A program made the position numbers and the translations under genes. Of a DNA stretch of 64,000 nucleotides, positions 45,192-56,182 are shown piece by piece. The stretch lies in NCBI GenBank assembly GCA_033977485.1, contig CM066991.1, positions 31,803,850-31,867,849 on the forward strand. Direction: 5' to 3'. Each line of letters begins with the position of its first letter. Positions within the stretch are counted from its first letter, which is position 1. The DNA is from Hydrangea macrophylla (taxonomy: Eukaryota; Streptophyta; Magnoliopsida; Cornales; Hydrangeaceae). A model generated the notes under the pieces. It had not been told where the DNA came from and did no database searches. It was given only the letters and a program-made list of their open reading frames with translations.

Positions 45192-46393
45192 TTTGCTTAT
45201 CTTTCTCAAAACACACTTCATCTTTATCAAGTGAGTATTTAGAACTCACTCAGAACATACTACATGTTTATTTACTGTGTGTTTGTTTAATTTTGTAAAC
45301 CACCATTGATGAATTTGTGTATGAACTCCATAGCTTGAAATTCATAATTTTTCAACTTTAACCAAAGTCTGATTTCTTAGATGAATATGAAAGATTACAT
45401 ATCATATATGTCATGTTTAAAGTTTTAGAGCCCATTTTGTTCATATGAAAAAGTATATAAGAAATCAAATTTTGACATCTTTTAGTTTTTCATAAAATTA
45501 GAGAAACACGGTTTGATTCATACTAAATATGTTGTGCATTCTTAATCCTCGTCGAAAAATGAAGAGATTCATATATTGTATGATACATATAGTTACACTT
45601 TGCAAAATGGGTCAAAAAGACCCCTTAAAACTGAAACAGCGGAAGTTCAGCGAAGAAGACGAAGACACTACTGAAACTCACGCGCTCGATCGCACGAGCG
45701 ACGAGCGACCCGCGTGCGCGAGCTGGGTGTTTTTCTGGCAGAAAAAAAAAGATTTGAAAAGAAAAAAAAATGAAAAATGGGCACATCGAGCGAGCGACCC
45801 TTCGCGCGAGCGGCCCACCCGAGCGAGGTGGCTAGTTTCAGGCAGGCAGAAAAGGTTTTGAAAGAAAATGAAAAATGGGCATATCGCGCAAGCGGCCCGC
45901 GCGAGCGACTTCTGACAGTTTCTGGTTTTTGTCTGTTTTCTGCTAATGGATTGTTTAGATGATATTTTATGAGTTTTTAAGGCTCTGTTTGGAAGTTATG
46001 TTAAAACAAATTACGATTTGGTTGTTAAAGGACGATTATGATTTGATTCTTTTCAAATATACATGGTTATTGATCCCGATATTTCATATGTTCTGTTGCA
46101 CGACATTCATATGGTGTCAGTTGTACATGCATGGTGAGTGTGAGTGTTGGTCAATGTTGAAAAGAGTAAAGGTCAGTGAGGTATAGAGTGTATGGTTGAG
46201 ATTGTGTTGGGGACACTCCCTGGTAAGTGAGTACCAAAGTGTGTTGTGGTTGAGATTGCAGCTAGTGTCTTTGAAATGCGACGGTGGCAAAACTGGACAC
46301 TCCCTGACGCCCATGGAAGCGTTAAAGTGTGTAACGCCGAACTTGGACATTCCCTGACACCCATGGTAGTGCTAAAGTGTGGCCTACGGACAC
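45192..46393 (+). repeat. Element B 5' LTR, second piece
   Basis: It matches about 61814-63069 of the 3' LTR. It includes a CpG-rich block (45660-45910) and the start of the B hairpin array (46205-46393), ending at the CACTA2 insertion. Confidence 0.93.
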
Positions 46394-46409
46394 CACTACA
46401 CCATATGGC

Positions 46410-46710
46410 CTCATTACTAACGGATATTTCCGTTAGAAAAAACATTACTAACGGATATATCCGTTAGTATATTGGCGTTATATCCGTTAGAAAATCCGTT
46501 AGTAAATCAAAGGCTTTCTAACAGATATATCCGTTAGAAATTGTTGACAAATCATTAGTGTTGAGAAACCATTAGTATTTAGTATAAATCTTTCAAAATC
46601 AATTGGAAAATAACTGTTAGTAAATAAATTTCTAACGGATATATCCGTTAGCAATTTTTAAAAAAGCAAAAAAAAAAACTACTAACGGATATATCTGTTA
46701 GATATGCATA
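46410..46710. repeat. CACTA2 left subterminal repeats
   Basis: Around ten full or partial copies of TAACGGATATATCCGTTAG variants occur in both orientations. The AT-rich stretch to 46900 is homologous to the CACTA1 3' region. Confidence 0.9.
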
Positions 46711-46995
46711 AATCTAAAAAAAAATATTAAATTTTATTTATTTGCTTCCCAATAAAATTTTTTTTGGCACCTAATTAACAAACATATTAATCTATACGAA
46801 ATATAAAAAATGACAAGATTAATCTATATCCAACACAACAAAAAATAATCTAAAGTAATCATAACAAGTAAAGCATTTTTCCATGTCCAACCAACATCTC
46901 TATACCCAACACAACAAAAATAATCCTTCTCTGAAAACTGCAAAGTGGTCAATAATAAGAATGTGTAAACAAATCTTAGCATAACGATAACATGA

Positions 46996-47130
46996 TTTAA
47001 TTACATTTCGGGCAATATTTTTCACAACAGACTCGCTAAAGTGGGGTAGCTGTAGAAACGGAGCAATTCCTTCATTGGATCCTCCAGTTGATTTTCTTGC
47101 ACTGATTGGAACTGCCTGTATCACAATGCT
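46996..47130 (-). pseudogene. SEC63/ERDJ2-like gene fragment, exon a
   Basis: On the minus strand a splice-acceptor-like TTTGGATAG precedes an exon reading [16 protein letters not shown] then [22 protein letters not shown], closely resembling the SEC63 domain of plant ERDJ2-type ER translocation proteins. A donor-like GTAATT follows. SEC63 works with the Sec61 translocon in the ER membrane; only a fragment is present and it has no start. The assignment is from memory of the family motif LQLPHF. Confidence 0.6.
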
Positions 47131-48273
47131 ATCCAAAGAAAATAACCTCTTGTAAGGCCTAAAATCAGTATTAACAACTTTGTTCCAATGTTGAAGGTAA
47201 AGAAAAGCTGTTAGTGAAAAAGTGCAAATACCAAATACCAAGTGACAGTCGTCTTGAGACTCTCGACAAATTTTAAGGCCCATAAAGTTGACGTATGAGG
47301 GATGAGTGGAAATTTTACTAAATCTGTGAGGTGTTTTAGTTTGATCAATAATTTTAAAGCATAGATAATTAAATAAATAAATCACTCCCAAAATGCACGC
47401 TTTCATGTGTATAACAATCTGCTTAGCAGTTTAACACTATAGTGATAATCAATGATCAAAGAAGTCAGAGTCAAGGATTCATTGGGTATGCTATAATGCT
47501 AACACCTCGTGCAAAATAATCTACTACTTTGATTTTCTTCACCATGAAAATGAAAAATATCAAGAATGAAATGGAAAAAAAAAAAAAAAAACTCCTAAAA
47601 TCTATGACCCTACAAACGTTTCAAAAGAACATACAACAAGTACATGTAATTACAAAGAAAAGGCTCGCTACAAATGCTACTAAAAGAAAAAAAAAAACTC
47701 CTAAATTCTATGGCCCTACAACTGTTGCTCAAACTCAGATTGTTTCAAAAGGAGCTTGAACTTCAAGCTTTAACTCGACTTCTTTTGCTTTATTACTGAG
47801 ATAACAAACCATGACCCAGCTCAGAGCTATTTAGTTTATCTCACACTCCTGCCCTGCCCACTGGGTATAGATAAGGTTTTAACTTTTCTCAAGCTATGGG
47901 AAGATAACTATACTAATTGAATGCTAGAAAAAAATACATTGATCTCCTATGAGGTTTGCTAACATTTCAGTCACTACCCTGCTGTTTTGAAAAATGACAA
48001 CCTTTATTTGGACTCAACATTAGCAAAACTTTGAGGATGTAAATGTAAATTACTCTAACTATTGTGCCCGAAAAATGATGAGAGCACAAAAAAAGTAAAA
48101 TTCAGAAAATTTTCACCAGTGAATGAACCCATATAGCTTGTCTTGAAAAGAAAAAAAAACACAGCAAAATGTGTCAGATAAAAGCAGCATCTTACAGAGG
48201 TTTTCTATTATTATCACTAAATAAAATATAAGTTGCAGTTAGAAGAAAGGATAGAAATATAGAAAAAAGTCAC

Positions 48274-48339
48274 CTTCATTAATTCGTCAAGAAGGCGAGG
48301 TGCAAGTTCAAGCACATGTCTGAAGTCATTCAAATACAC
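48274..48339 (-). pseudogene. SEC63/ERDJ2-like gene fragment, exon b
   Basis: The exon reads VYLNDFRHVLELAPRLLDELMK, bounded by acceptor TTTTTAG and donor AAG/GTGACT on the minus strand. In SEC63-type proteins a similar helix lies a short distance before the block in exon a, so order and strand agree. The intervening 1.1 kb is non-coding and the exon between is missing or unrecognised. Confidence 0.5.
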
Positions 48340-50162
48340 CTAAAAATAGTAGAAAAGCCTTGAATTGATTAGTCTGATAGAATTTGATGAACTTGACTTG
48401 CTAAGGATGAAAAAATATATGTATATGGTTTGTCATAACCAAACGATTACATTATTTGGATAACTGCAAAAGAGACGCGCAATAGATGAGAAACCATATG
48501 TGCATAATTAGAACCATCAATAAACGTAGGGAACATAAATGCAAAATGAGAATAGTAAATTATGGAACGAAGTTGGGAAAACATTTTAATCAATGTATTC
48601 TATATTAAAACCAACATTTTTTGAGGTTTTTTTCATCTCCTCCCCAAACTTGACCTTCCCAATGCAACCCATGTAGCTAGTTGCACCAGGAATTTGCAGC
48701 AACCACTAAATTGAAAACCAAAGTTGATCATAGGTATGATGAGATAATTCTACTAGATTTCTATGAGGCATTAAAATATATTTGTTCTATAGAAGCACGA
48801 TAAATATAGCATATTAAAAAACAAATAGGAGACTATGATCTCACATTAGTTGACCTTGCTGCCCATGAAGGATAAAAATCAGTGGACAAGAGTTGAAGTT
48901 TGAAACAATAGAAATTATGAACCCAAAAAGAGTGCAGAATATTGAAATCAGGTTGACTATTCCAAGGATAAAAAGGTTACTAGTGGACCTAATTATGTCT
49001 TCACTCATATTCAACCAACTTCATGTACAAGCCAACAACTACACTGCATTTACTGATTTAGCAGCCACCAAGAGACGTCCATAAATTTTACATCGCAAAA
49101 CCGAGTCATAAACCACTGTAGACACTACACCAAATTATATGTTTAAGAAATAATTAGTTAGTGGGGCAAATGACTAGAGAAATAGTTTTTCCTTCTCATT
49201 TTTATTTCCCTTTTCTTCTCCTTCATGGATCCTAGAATCAAATGGTGGCCAAATACTTCAGTGGAACTTGGCACAACAAATTCAAGATTAACAAAAAATA
49301 GTGAGCATTCAAGTAAACTAGCCATGCCCTGTTATGATTCTTATGAAAATCAGCATTAAGTCGATATACTTACTGCTGGTTTTCTTCCATCTGCTGCTCA
49401 GGTAGAATTTCAGCTTCTCTGGCAACTTTAGTGGGAGTCGTTTCTTCTTTGTATCAATCTCAGCAACCAACAAATTTTTTATAATAATAAATGGAAGCCA
49501 AAAGTAGGAAGCAACAAACCAATTTTCTCAGAACTAATAATTATTGCTTTGCCCACTAAACAATGTCTTAACACTCTACTACTCTAGGATAAACCCAACC
49601 CAATGGCTAAGTAATTAGATGTCATACTCGGTTTGAGAGGGCTGTCCAAGAGGTGAGAGGTAAGTTGTTGCCGTATCCATCTGTCGTGTCCCTATCCTTG
49701 CTACGTAGAACAGAACCATAGTGGCTATAGAAAGTGCAATATTACCTTGTGAAAAAAACCCTTAGAAGAGTTTAAGTGATAGCAATGAAGGTGGTATCAG
49801 AGTACAAACCTGAGTTTACTATTCCAGAATACCCTAGATGATTAGTATTTAAACCACCACCTACAAATGAACCCTGCAGGAGAAATCCATTGCTTCATTA
49901 AGTATTTGACTTAAGAGTAGTACATTGTTTACGTAGCTGAGCAAATAGATTAATAGCCCATTCGGTGTTGTGGGAATAAGAGAATTTTCTTTATTAGATT
50001 TTCCGTAAATTGCTTGCTTCTGATTGAAGAATTTTTTAATTTGTGAAAAAGTTTTCCAAACGGACTTAATCTCCCAATCATCGCAAATAAGTGATTGTTG
50101 GTCACAAATAAGCTGATCCAAACAGGATCTAAATGAGATGCGAAAATTGTCATTCTCCTCAC
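48340..50162. other. CACTA2 interior without recognisable gene
   Basis: Several short frames exist (48893-49084, 49861-50121), but none shows a family motif I know. Some may be introns or exons of the captured genes. Confidence 0.45.
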
Positions 50163-50388
50163 CTATTGTCTAGCTCGTTCAAGCTCTTGCCCTAATTGAA
50201 TCAATTTCAAACGGCTTGTCTCCAGCTGCTGGACATAGGCCTACATGCAGAAAAAGCATATGATGGGGGGTGGATAGTTTTAACAAGAAATTAGCCAATA
50301 TCTTTGAAATTTTCTCCCACATACCATTCTGGTGGATGGGGTCATACAAACCAATCCTCCTTGCAAACTGGGTGGATGTGGTATTCAT
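50163..50388 (-). pseudogene. TGA-type bZIP transcription factor fragment
   Basis: Two exon-like pieces lie on the minus strand. The first (50388-50302) reads MNTTSTQFARRIGLYDP then IHQNGMW, like the N-terminus of TGA1/TGA4-type factors, which bind TGACG motifs and act with NPR1 in salicylate responses. The second (50240-50163) is exactly 78 bases between acceptor ATGTAG and donor GTGAGG, reading AYVQQLETSRLKLIQL then GQELERARQ and a stop, which is the leucine-zipper start of TGA proteins. The basic DNA-binding region that should lie between them is missing. The terminal TAG replaces the expected Gln before the splice site. Confidence 0.8.
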
Positions 50389-52316
50389 GTTCTTTGTACT
50401 GATGTACACCACATAATCACAGCTTAAAGTAAATACATGGAGCTGGAAGGAAAATTAGAATATCAAAAAGAGTATATCATTCAGAAATATGGAACAGAGA
50501 AGCACAATGCAGAAAATAATGCTGCATTTAGAAAGTAACAATTTTTTTTTCCCGTAGTGAATGTATCAATATATATTTATTTATTTGTAGAGCGAGGGAG
50601 AAACACAAAAGATGTATAGAAATGGAGATAGTAATATGATAGAATGAGATAGGTTAAGAAGCATGGAGTTACGTCAACACTCCCCCCCCCCCCCCCCCCC
50701 CCAATTCATGTCCCCGTACATAAAACACCATCTCCAACTTAAAAGCGAACGCAAGTCAGTATAATGCATCTTTAAAATCAATTCAAATGAAAATAATATT
50801 GTAGTTATAGTTGGTGGAATGCATTTCCAAACCCACCTTAAGGTTATGAGAAGTTGTAGCACAAAACAGTGAATTGTTAGAAGAATCTACAATCTCCTCC
50901 ATTTTTTCCAATACTAATTTTGTCTAACAAAAATAGTATTGTTTACATTATTTGACACAAGTCTTAGAATGGCTTCAAGTTAAAAGAAAAACCAAGCACT
51001 TTCTAATTTTATTTATGAGTGAACAATAACGAAGATATTCCACAGTGGAATATCTTTAATAGTTGCAAAAACTGAACAAAATATGTTTCTGCTTCAATAG
51101 TACTCATAAAGTATCTAATGTTACAAACTCCCAATGTACGTGAATAGACTAAAACTCAAACTAATTAGAAGAGAAGATGATACAAAATATACACCTAGTT
51201 ATTCATTCAACAAATGACAACATTATTTTCTATCAGAAATTTAACTGCTGAGTGTTGACTGCCCCCTGGTCATCAATAGCTTAAGGTTTAAAACAACCTA
51301 TACGAAACAGAAAAGTTATAGTCTGGCTATTAGATATCTGTTTTGGTCATTTTTGCCACAGAATAAGCTAAATAATTAAGAACAATCTTAGAATTTCTCA
51401 AAGATGCAGATTCAATACTTGAGGTAAAGATAGAGAGCTATTCAGATTTTCTACGAGCCAACTAAACCATCGTAAAGTTCAACATATTTCCTTCTACAAC
51501 TAACATAAGTTAAGAGTTTCACCCAAGTACAAGTACTCTTTACTAATGCTAAATTATCGATGATTCCTAAAAAAGAAACTGGAAGTATGTTGTACTAAAA
51601 ATCGGGAGTGGTCAGTTCTCAACAACGAAAGCATGAAGAAAAACAAGAAAGAGAGATCACTTCTACGTATGTAAAATTCAGGGACAATGTTTGGGGTACA
51701 ACTATTTTTTACAACTCATTTACAACCATCTCTATCTCTCTCGTAAGTGGCACTGTGGGGTTCGGTTAAATTTCAATGGGCCCTAGTGCCACTTAGGAGA
51801 GACATAGAGATGGTTGTAAATGAGTTGTAAAAAAAAGTTGTACCCCTAACATTACTCAAAATTCATAAGCTAAGTTATGGATGCCGAGCAATATAGCTCC
51901 ATTAATCGTTAGACAATAAATTCACTTTTCCGAGGACGAAAGCTGCTCTATAAAACGAAGACGGTTTATAGTATCCCAAGATATTGACTTCCTAGGAGTC
52001 TATATAATGCTTCATGAGAAAAAAAATTGATAAGAAGAAAACACAGTCTGAAAAGGCCTTCAGACAAGCTATCCTCTCTCAAAGCACAGTTTGAAGCAAA
52101 GTGGAAGAAAATATGAATCCGGAAAATGCAAAATCCTTATTATGCATTTTTTACTTGTAATAGGCAAAAATGCCCAGCCACTGTATTGCATCAAACAATT
52201 AGTTGCATCACTAACACATTTTAATTACTTGAAAAACATTATAGTTTATTAACATATGTCATTCTGAAGATAAAAAATTAAGGTGAGTAACACATTCCTA
52301 AATTAACAGAAAAAGG
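50389..52316. other. CACTA2 interior, non-coding
   Basis: AT-rich sequence with a run of 21 Cs (50682-50702) and a foldback element (51693-51846). No gene is recognised. Confidence 0.5.
51693..51846. mobile_element. Foldback MITE-like element, 154 bp
   Basis: Arms of about 60 bases starting GGGGTACAACT and ending AGTTGTACCCC are near-perfect inverted copies around a short loop. Both carry ACAACTCATTTACAACCATC. A target duplication could not be fixed, so the superfamily is open. Confidence 0.75.
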
Positions 52317-52474
52317 GTGGATTTCTGTTTGGGTTCATTTAATTTCAAATGCATTGGCTTTGAGTCGTGTTTTCTTGTTATCATAGGTGCTCAATCAAGG
52401 ATCAAACTTTCGTTTTGTATAGTTGTTTCGGGCCATCGAAAAAGAAAAGCGCTTTGGAATCATATTGGAAACAT

Positions 52475-52672
52475 CATGGCAACAATGGACCCTAAAAAAG
52501 CCCAAATGACTATCTTTTATGGAGGACAAGTATTAGTCTTTGATGATTTTCCAGCAAACAAGGCACAAGAGGTCATGTTATGGCCCTTATGGGCTAGCAA
52601 TGGAAGTTCCTCTTGTGTTGCCTCTAGTTCAAATATTGCTCTTCCTAATTCAAGTATTGCTTCTATGTAACT
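52475..52672 (+). pseudogene. TIFY/JAZ-domain gene fragment
   Basis: A plus-strand frame (ATG at 52476) reads ATMDPKKAQMTIFYGGQVLV then FDDFPANKAQEVM, an unmistakable TIFY (ZIM) domain with the TIFYGG core near 52509. In JAZ proteins this domain mediates dimerisation and NINJA binding in jasmonate repression. The frame continues with Ser-rich sequence and stops at 52670. The C-terminal Jas motif needed for COI1 and MYC binding is not seen. The strand is opposite to the other captured fragments. Confidence 0.82.
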
Positions 52673-52739
52673 ACTCACTGATGAGCTGCCAATACACACA
52701 CAAACCAAACATAGAAATTGGAGTTATTTTTTAATACTA

Positions 52740-53375
52740 ACACACACTTGCTCTAACCATTCTCTGCAATATATATATATATATCCTATATATATACCCC
52801 ACACTCAAATCATTTCAATTCAATTCAATTTTGGGTTTCAATTGGTTTTGCCTCTATTGGTAAAAACAATTCCACTATTGCTTTTTATCCATAATTTGGG
52901 ACACTTCTTGTTCTTCTTTTCTTTTTCTTATTTACTACACTAGTATCTACTTGATTTGATTGGACCTTCTTGATCTTTATGTATGACTGACTCGTCAATC
53001 TTTATTCTAATGTATTATCATAGTCGTTCTTTCTTTTCTCTCTACGTACACATTTAAGGCACTTTTGGATGCCCATTGCATATATATCCCTTTCAATTGA
53101 ACTATTAGTATTTTGAAGTTAGTATTTGTTTGTACCCACGTTAAGTTTGGTATATATGTCTCTGCATGTATGAGATGGGTTCACGAGTGATATTGGATAT
53201 TAGAACTTGGCCTCCAAAGTAATGAAGATTGTTCCTATTAGAAACCAAAACACATAATAGGAAAAGCTTCGTCAGCGTCATAATACCGATGTTAATACCA
53301 GTTTCTATTACTTCAGTCTCTGCTAATACTGATCATATTGTCAGCAGTCCTAAAATAGCTACCGAGCAATGTCTA
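52740..53375. other. CACTA2 interior, non-coding, possible captured promoter
   Basis: It contains ATATATATATATATCCTATATATATACCCC near 52770-52800 and CT-rich stretches that look like a promoter and leader, but no frame supports a gene. Confidence 0.3.
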
Positions 53376-53391
53376 ACCTCAATGCCTTGCT

Positions 53392-53659
53392 TTTTTTTTT
53401 GCTTAGCAATGTATAATTTTATTAAAGGACAAAAGTCCACAAAAAATACAAATGGAAAAAGCCAAGATTAAAGCTCCCTAGAAAGAAACAAGTCACAGCA
53501 AAGATCCACCAAAATTTGAGTTCATCAGAACCACACCACAAAAAAAACCACTAAGTAGCAAAAATAAAGCGAATATCAGCACCTTAGCAGCCAAAAACAG
53601 AGCCAAAGCAGCACCATTCAGCCCATAACCAAATTCATAAAAGCAAAGGATGAAGCAAC
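53392..53659 (-). mobile_element. 5'-truncated LINE insertion inside CACTA2
   Basis: A 268-bp insert begins with poly(T) on the plus strand (poly(A) tail on the minus strand) and is flanked by a 16-bp duplication ACCTCAATGCCTTGCT (53376-53391 and 53660-53675). The minus strand ends GTCCTTTAATAAAATTATAC before GCTAAGC and the A tail, typical of plant L1 3' ends. Confidence 0.88.
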
Positions 53660-54059
53660 ACCTCAATGCCTTGCTACTATAAGAATTCAGTTATTTAACA
53701 ACAAAGCAAGCTGAGATAGAGCAACAAACCACATAGGATGTCATATTCCAATCAGAAGCTCTGCTTCAACACTTCAACATCAAATTCACTATCTTTTCAA
53801 TTAATTAAGTTGCTGATAATTCAATTTGAAAGAATCTACAAACCAAAAAGTATAACCCTATGTTTGGTGGTAGAAAAAACTTGGACAAAAAAAAATTAAA
53901 CTTCTAAACATTATACGAAATGACCTATGCTTGACATTCTAACAGAGATTAAAGGGAATGGGGAGGCCATTAGAGTTGAGTCTTAAGTTGAAAAAAACTG
54001 TAATATTTTGACCTAAGTTTGACATTCTAACAGACATTAAAGGGAAGGGAGAAGCCATA

Positions 54060-54290
54060 AAAGGAAGAAGAAGAAGAAGAAGAAGAAGAAGGAAAAGAAG
54101 AAGACATAGATCTAGAGCACCTTTTTCGATAGGGGGCGGCGACAAGCAGCGACGGACCAGAGATGGGCGACGGACCGGCGAGGAGCGACCGACCGGCAAG
54201 GGGCGACAGCGAGGACCAAATGGCGAGGCACCGAATCTCTCTCTCACTCTCTCTCTCTCCCTCTTTCTTTAGTGTATTTGGGGGGAATGA
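54060..54290 (-). other. CACTA2 GC-rich presumed 5' leader with (GAA)n
   Basis: A GAA tract (54063-54090) is followed by GC-rich GGCGACGGACC/GGCGAGGAGCGACC repeats and a CT-rich tract (54235-54270). Frames across it are low-complexity. Read on the minus strand, this is where the promoter and leader of the parental CACTA would lie. Confidence 0.45.
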
Positions 54291-54372
54291 AATGAAATAT
54301 TTTGGGGGTAATATTTCTACTTTCATTTTACTTTTTTAATTCATTTTTTTTATTTAATTTTGGTATAAAATA

Positions 54373-54545
54373 TTCTAACGGATATATTCGTTAGTATTTT
54401 TTTCAAGTCGTTAGAAAAAATATAAGTCTATATGAAAGGGTGATTACTAACGGATTTGCATCATTTCTAACGGATATATCCATTAGAAATTAGCAACGGA
54501 TATATCCGTTAGAAAGCTTTAAATCTGTCTGTTAGAAATTAGTCC
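54373..54545. repeat. CACTA2 right subterminal repeats
   Basis: Five or more copies of the CTAACGGATATATCCGTTAG motif and variants lie just inside the right terminal repeat. Confidence 0.88.
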
Positions 54546-54561
54546 ATATGGTGTAGTGCAC

Positions 54562-55378
54562 TCCCTGGTTCCCGAGTCTGGATACTGTGTGATGTATTTG
54601 CGAGGCGGATTAGGTACTAAAGTGTAAGGCATTGGACATTCCCTGGCACCCCCGTGCTAAAGTGTGAGGCAACTGGACATTCCCTGGCACCCCTGTGCTA
54701 AAGTGTGGCTATCGGAGTATTTCAAAGATACTGGTATGAAATAGTGGGTTGTTGTGTTTGTCGAGAGAAAAGAGTCGGTAAGATAAGATGGTGCATTATT
54801 TTTATACACGGTCACATGTATGTGAATTATAGCTTTCAAATGTTATTGTGGTTGTTTTTTTTTTTAAAATGAACTCTTTACTTTAATGTAAACTTGTTGA
54901 ATTAAATGGGAATTTGAAAATGGTAAATGAGTATGTCTTACATTCAAATTTATGTTTTTAATACTCACCAGCTTCTTGAAGCTGACGGCGTCGATGCGCC
55001 CTGGACATTCGTGTTCAAGATTTTCAGGTTATGACTACGTTGGGCCTTATGATTATGCAAACTGAGAACGACTGCTTTTTGGAAGATAAAACTGTTATCA
55101 TATCCTATGCTTTAATTTATGAACTGTTTTGTAATAAGGATCACTGTAATATATGTTAAGTTATTGTTTTGATTTAAGGCGGTTTGTGCCTTTAGAGACC
55201 CCGTGCTGTAATAACTATTAAGTTAGAAAAACATTATAAGCCTTGATTGCTCTGCTCTGATTATTATGTTTATGTTGTTGACGTTTGGGATGGAATCGAT
55301 CCTTCAAACTGTCACGACCTATGGGTCAATAAAGGAAATTAAACGCTTTCCTTATTTATGCTACGTCGGGGCGTGATA
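54562..55378 (+). repeat. Element B 5' LTR, third piece
   Basis: It continues the 5' LTR after CACTA2 and matches 63063-63880. It holds the last array units, the GACGGCGTCGATGCG segment and the LTR end GGGGCGTGATA. Confidence 0.93.
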
Positions 55379-55386
55379 GGATTTAG

Positions 55387-55398
55387 TGGTATCAGAGC
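55387..55398 (+). other. Primer-binding site of element B
   Basis: TGGTATCAGAGC, perfect complement of the initiator Met-tRNA 3' end, eight bases after the LTR. Confidence 0.93.
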
Positions 55399-55573
55399 CA
55401 GGTTTTATCTCAGAATAGTTTAGTCAAGTTAGGGTTTACCAGTATAGACCCGATTCCACAGTCCTGCTAGCTTAAGATTTTGTACCCCGATGATACGATA
55501 GGGAGGATAGACTCAGTTACCCAAATGCCTAAGATTATCTTTGTCCTGATTTAAGTTAGTACCTTTTTCAGGT

Positions 55574-56182
55574 ATGGATCCAGCTCAGTCCCTTTTTGTA
55601 CCTGATGCTTTTGGAGGGCACTGGGTTACCTTGGGAGCGATAGTACCAGCTTCGACCATACTTTATTTCACCGCTATCGAGCAGCGGGCAGCTACGATAG
55701 TCAAGTTAGATCTTTGGCACTAGATCCACGTGTTAGGGCTGGTTGACTTATCCCATGCTCGCCTCGAGATCCTATACTTTGTTGAGATTCAGCACTTAGT
55801 ACTTGTAGAGATGGTTCGCTTGGTTAACAATGATGCCTTCTATTTACCTCTTAAGGTTTAGGTTGTGCAGGCTCACCTTGCACAGCTGGAGGTGCCTCCA
55901 CCAGTTGTCCCCGCTGATGAGGACAATGCTGAGGTGGTTCATTTGGCTCCTATAGGCGGGGAGGGTGTTGATGAGGAGGATGGCATAGGGTGGGACGACT
56001 TCGCAGTTGACCTTAAGGAGGCATTAGTACTTGAGCTAGCTTTCCTAGATGTAGATGTCCCTAGACCTGCTTCGTTGTTGACCTCACATAGCTGTAATTT
56101 TGGGGCAGGCCCCTCTCATGTTTAGCGACTTCTTCAGGCCGACTTGCTTAACCTTTTGATGGCTACCTACGGCGATGAATGA
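55574..56182 (+). pseudogene. Unknown frame between primer site and gag of element B (ORF0)
   Basis: From ATG at 55574 a single frame of 202 codons runs to TGA at 56180, interrupted only by three TAG codons (near 55718, 55860, 56123). It reads MDPAQSLFVPDAFGGHW, ALVLELAFLDVDVP and ends LLNLLMATYGDE. A Pro/Val and acid-rich middle (QLEVPPPVVPADEDNAEVV) follows a region rich in aliphatic residues. I recognise no domain. Element A has under 200 bp between primer site and gag and lacks it. It could be an accessory protein or a captured sequence. Confidence 0.45.

Larger units (their letters stand above)
46394..54558 (-). mobile_element. CACTA2: non-autonomous CACTA transposon with captured gene fragments
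   Basis: Terminal inverted repeats CACTACACCATATGG and CCATATGGTGTAGTG are flanked by the 3-bp duplication CAC (46391-46393 and 54559-54561). The uninterrupted target GGACACTCCCTGG is present in the 3' LTR of B near 63060. Subterminal CTAACGGATATATCCGTTAG repeats occur at both ends. No transposase is encoded; instead three host-gene-like fragments are found. The left end matches the 3' region of CACTA1 in inverted orientation, so the element is drawn on the minus strand. Confidence 0.95.

Noticed and set aside
46117..46467. Frames in the B LTR around 46117-46467
   Set aside because: Translations of the CCCTGG...AAAGTGTG repeats, with related frames in the 3' LTR at 62786-63036.
48893..49084. 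Small plus-strand frame of 63 residues in CACTA2
   Set aside because: No recognisable family, no splice context and AT-rich composition; not enough to call a gene.
49600..49815. Possible SINE suggested by GGTGGTATCAGAGTAC near 49790
   Set aside because: No promoter boxes, tail or duplication could be identified; a chance match or retroelement scrap is as likely.
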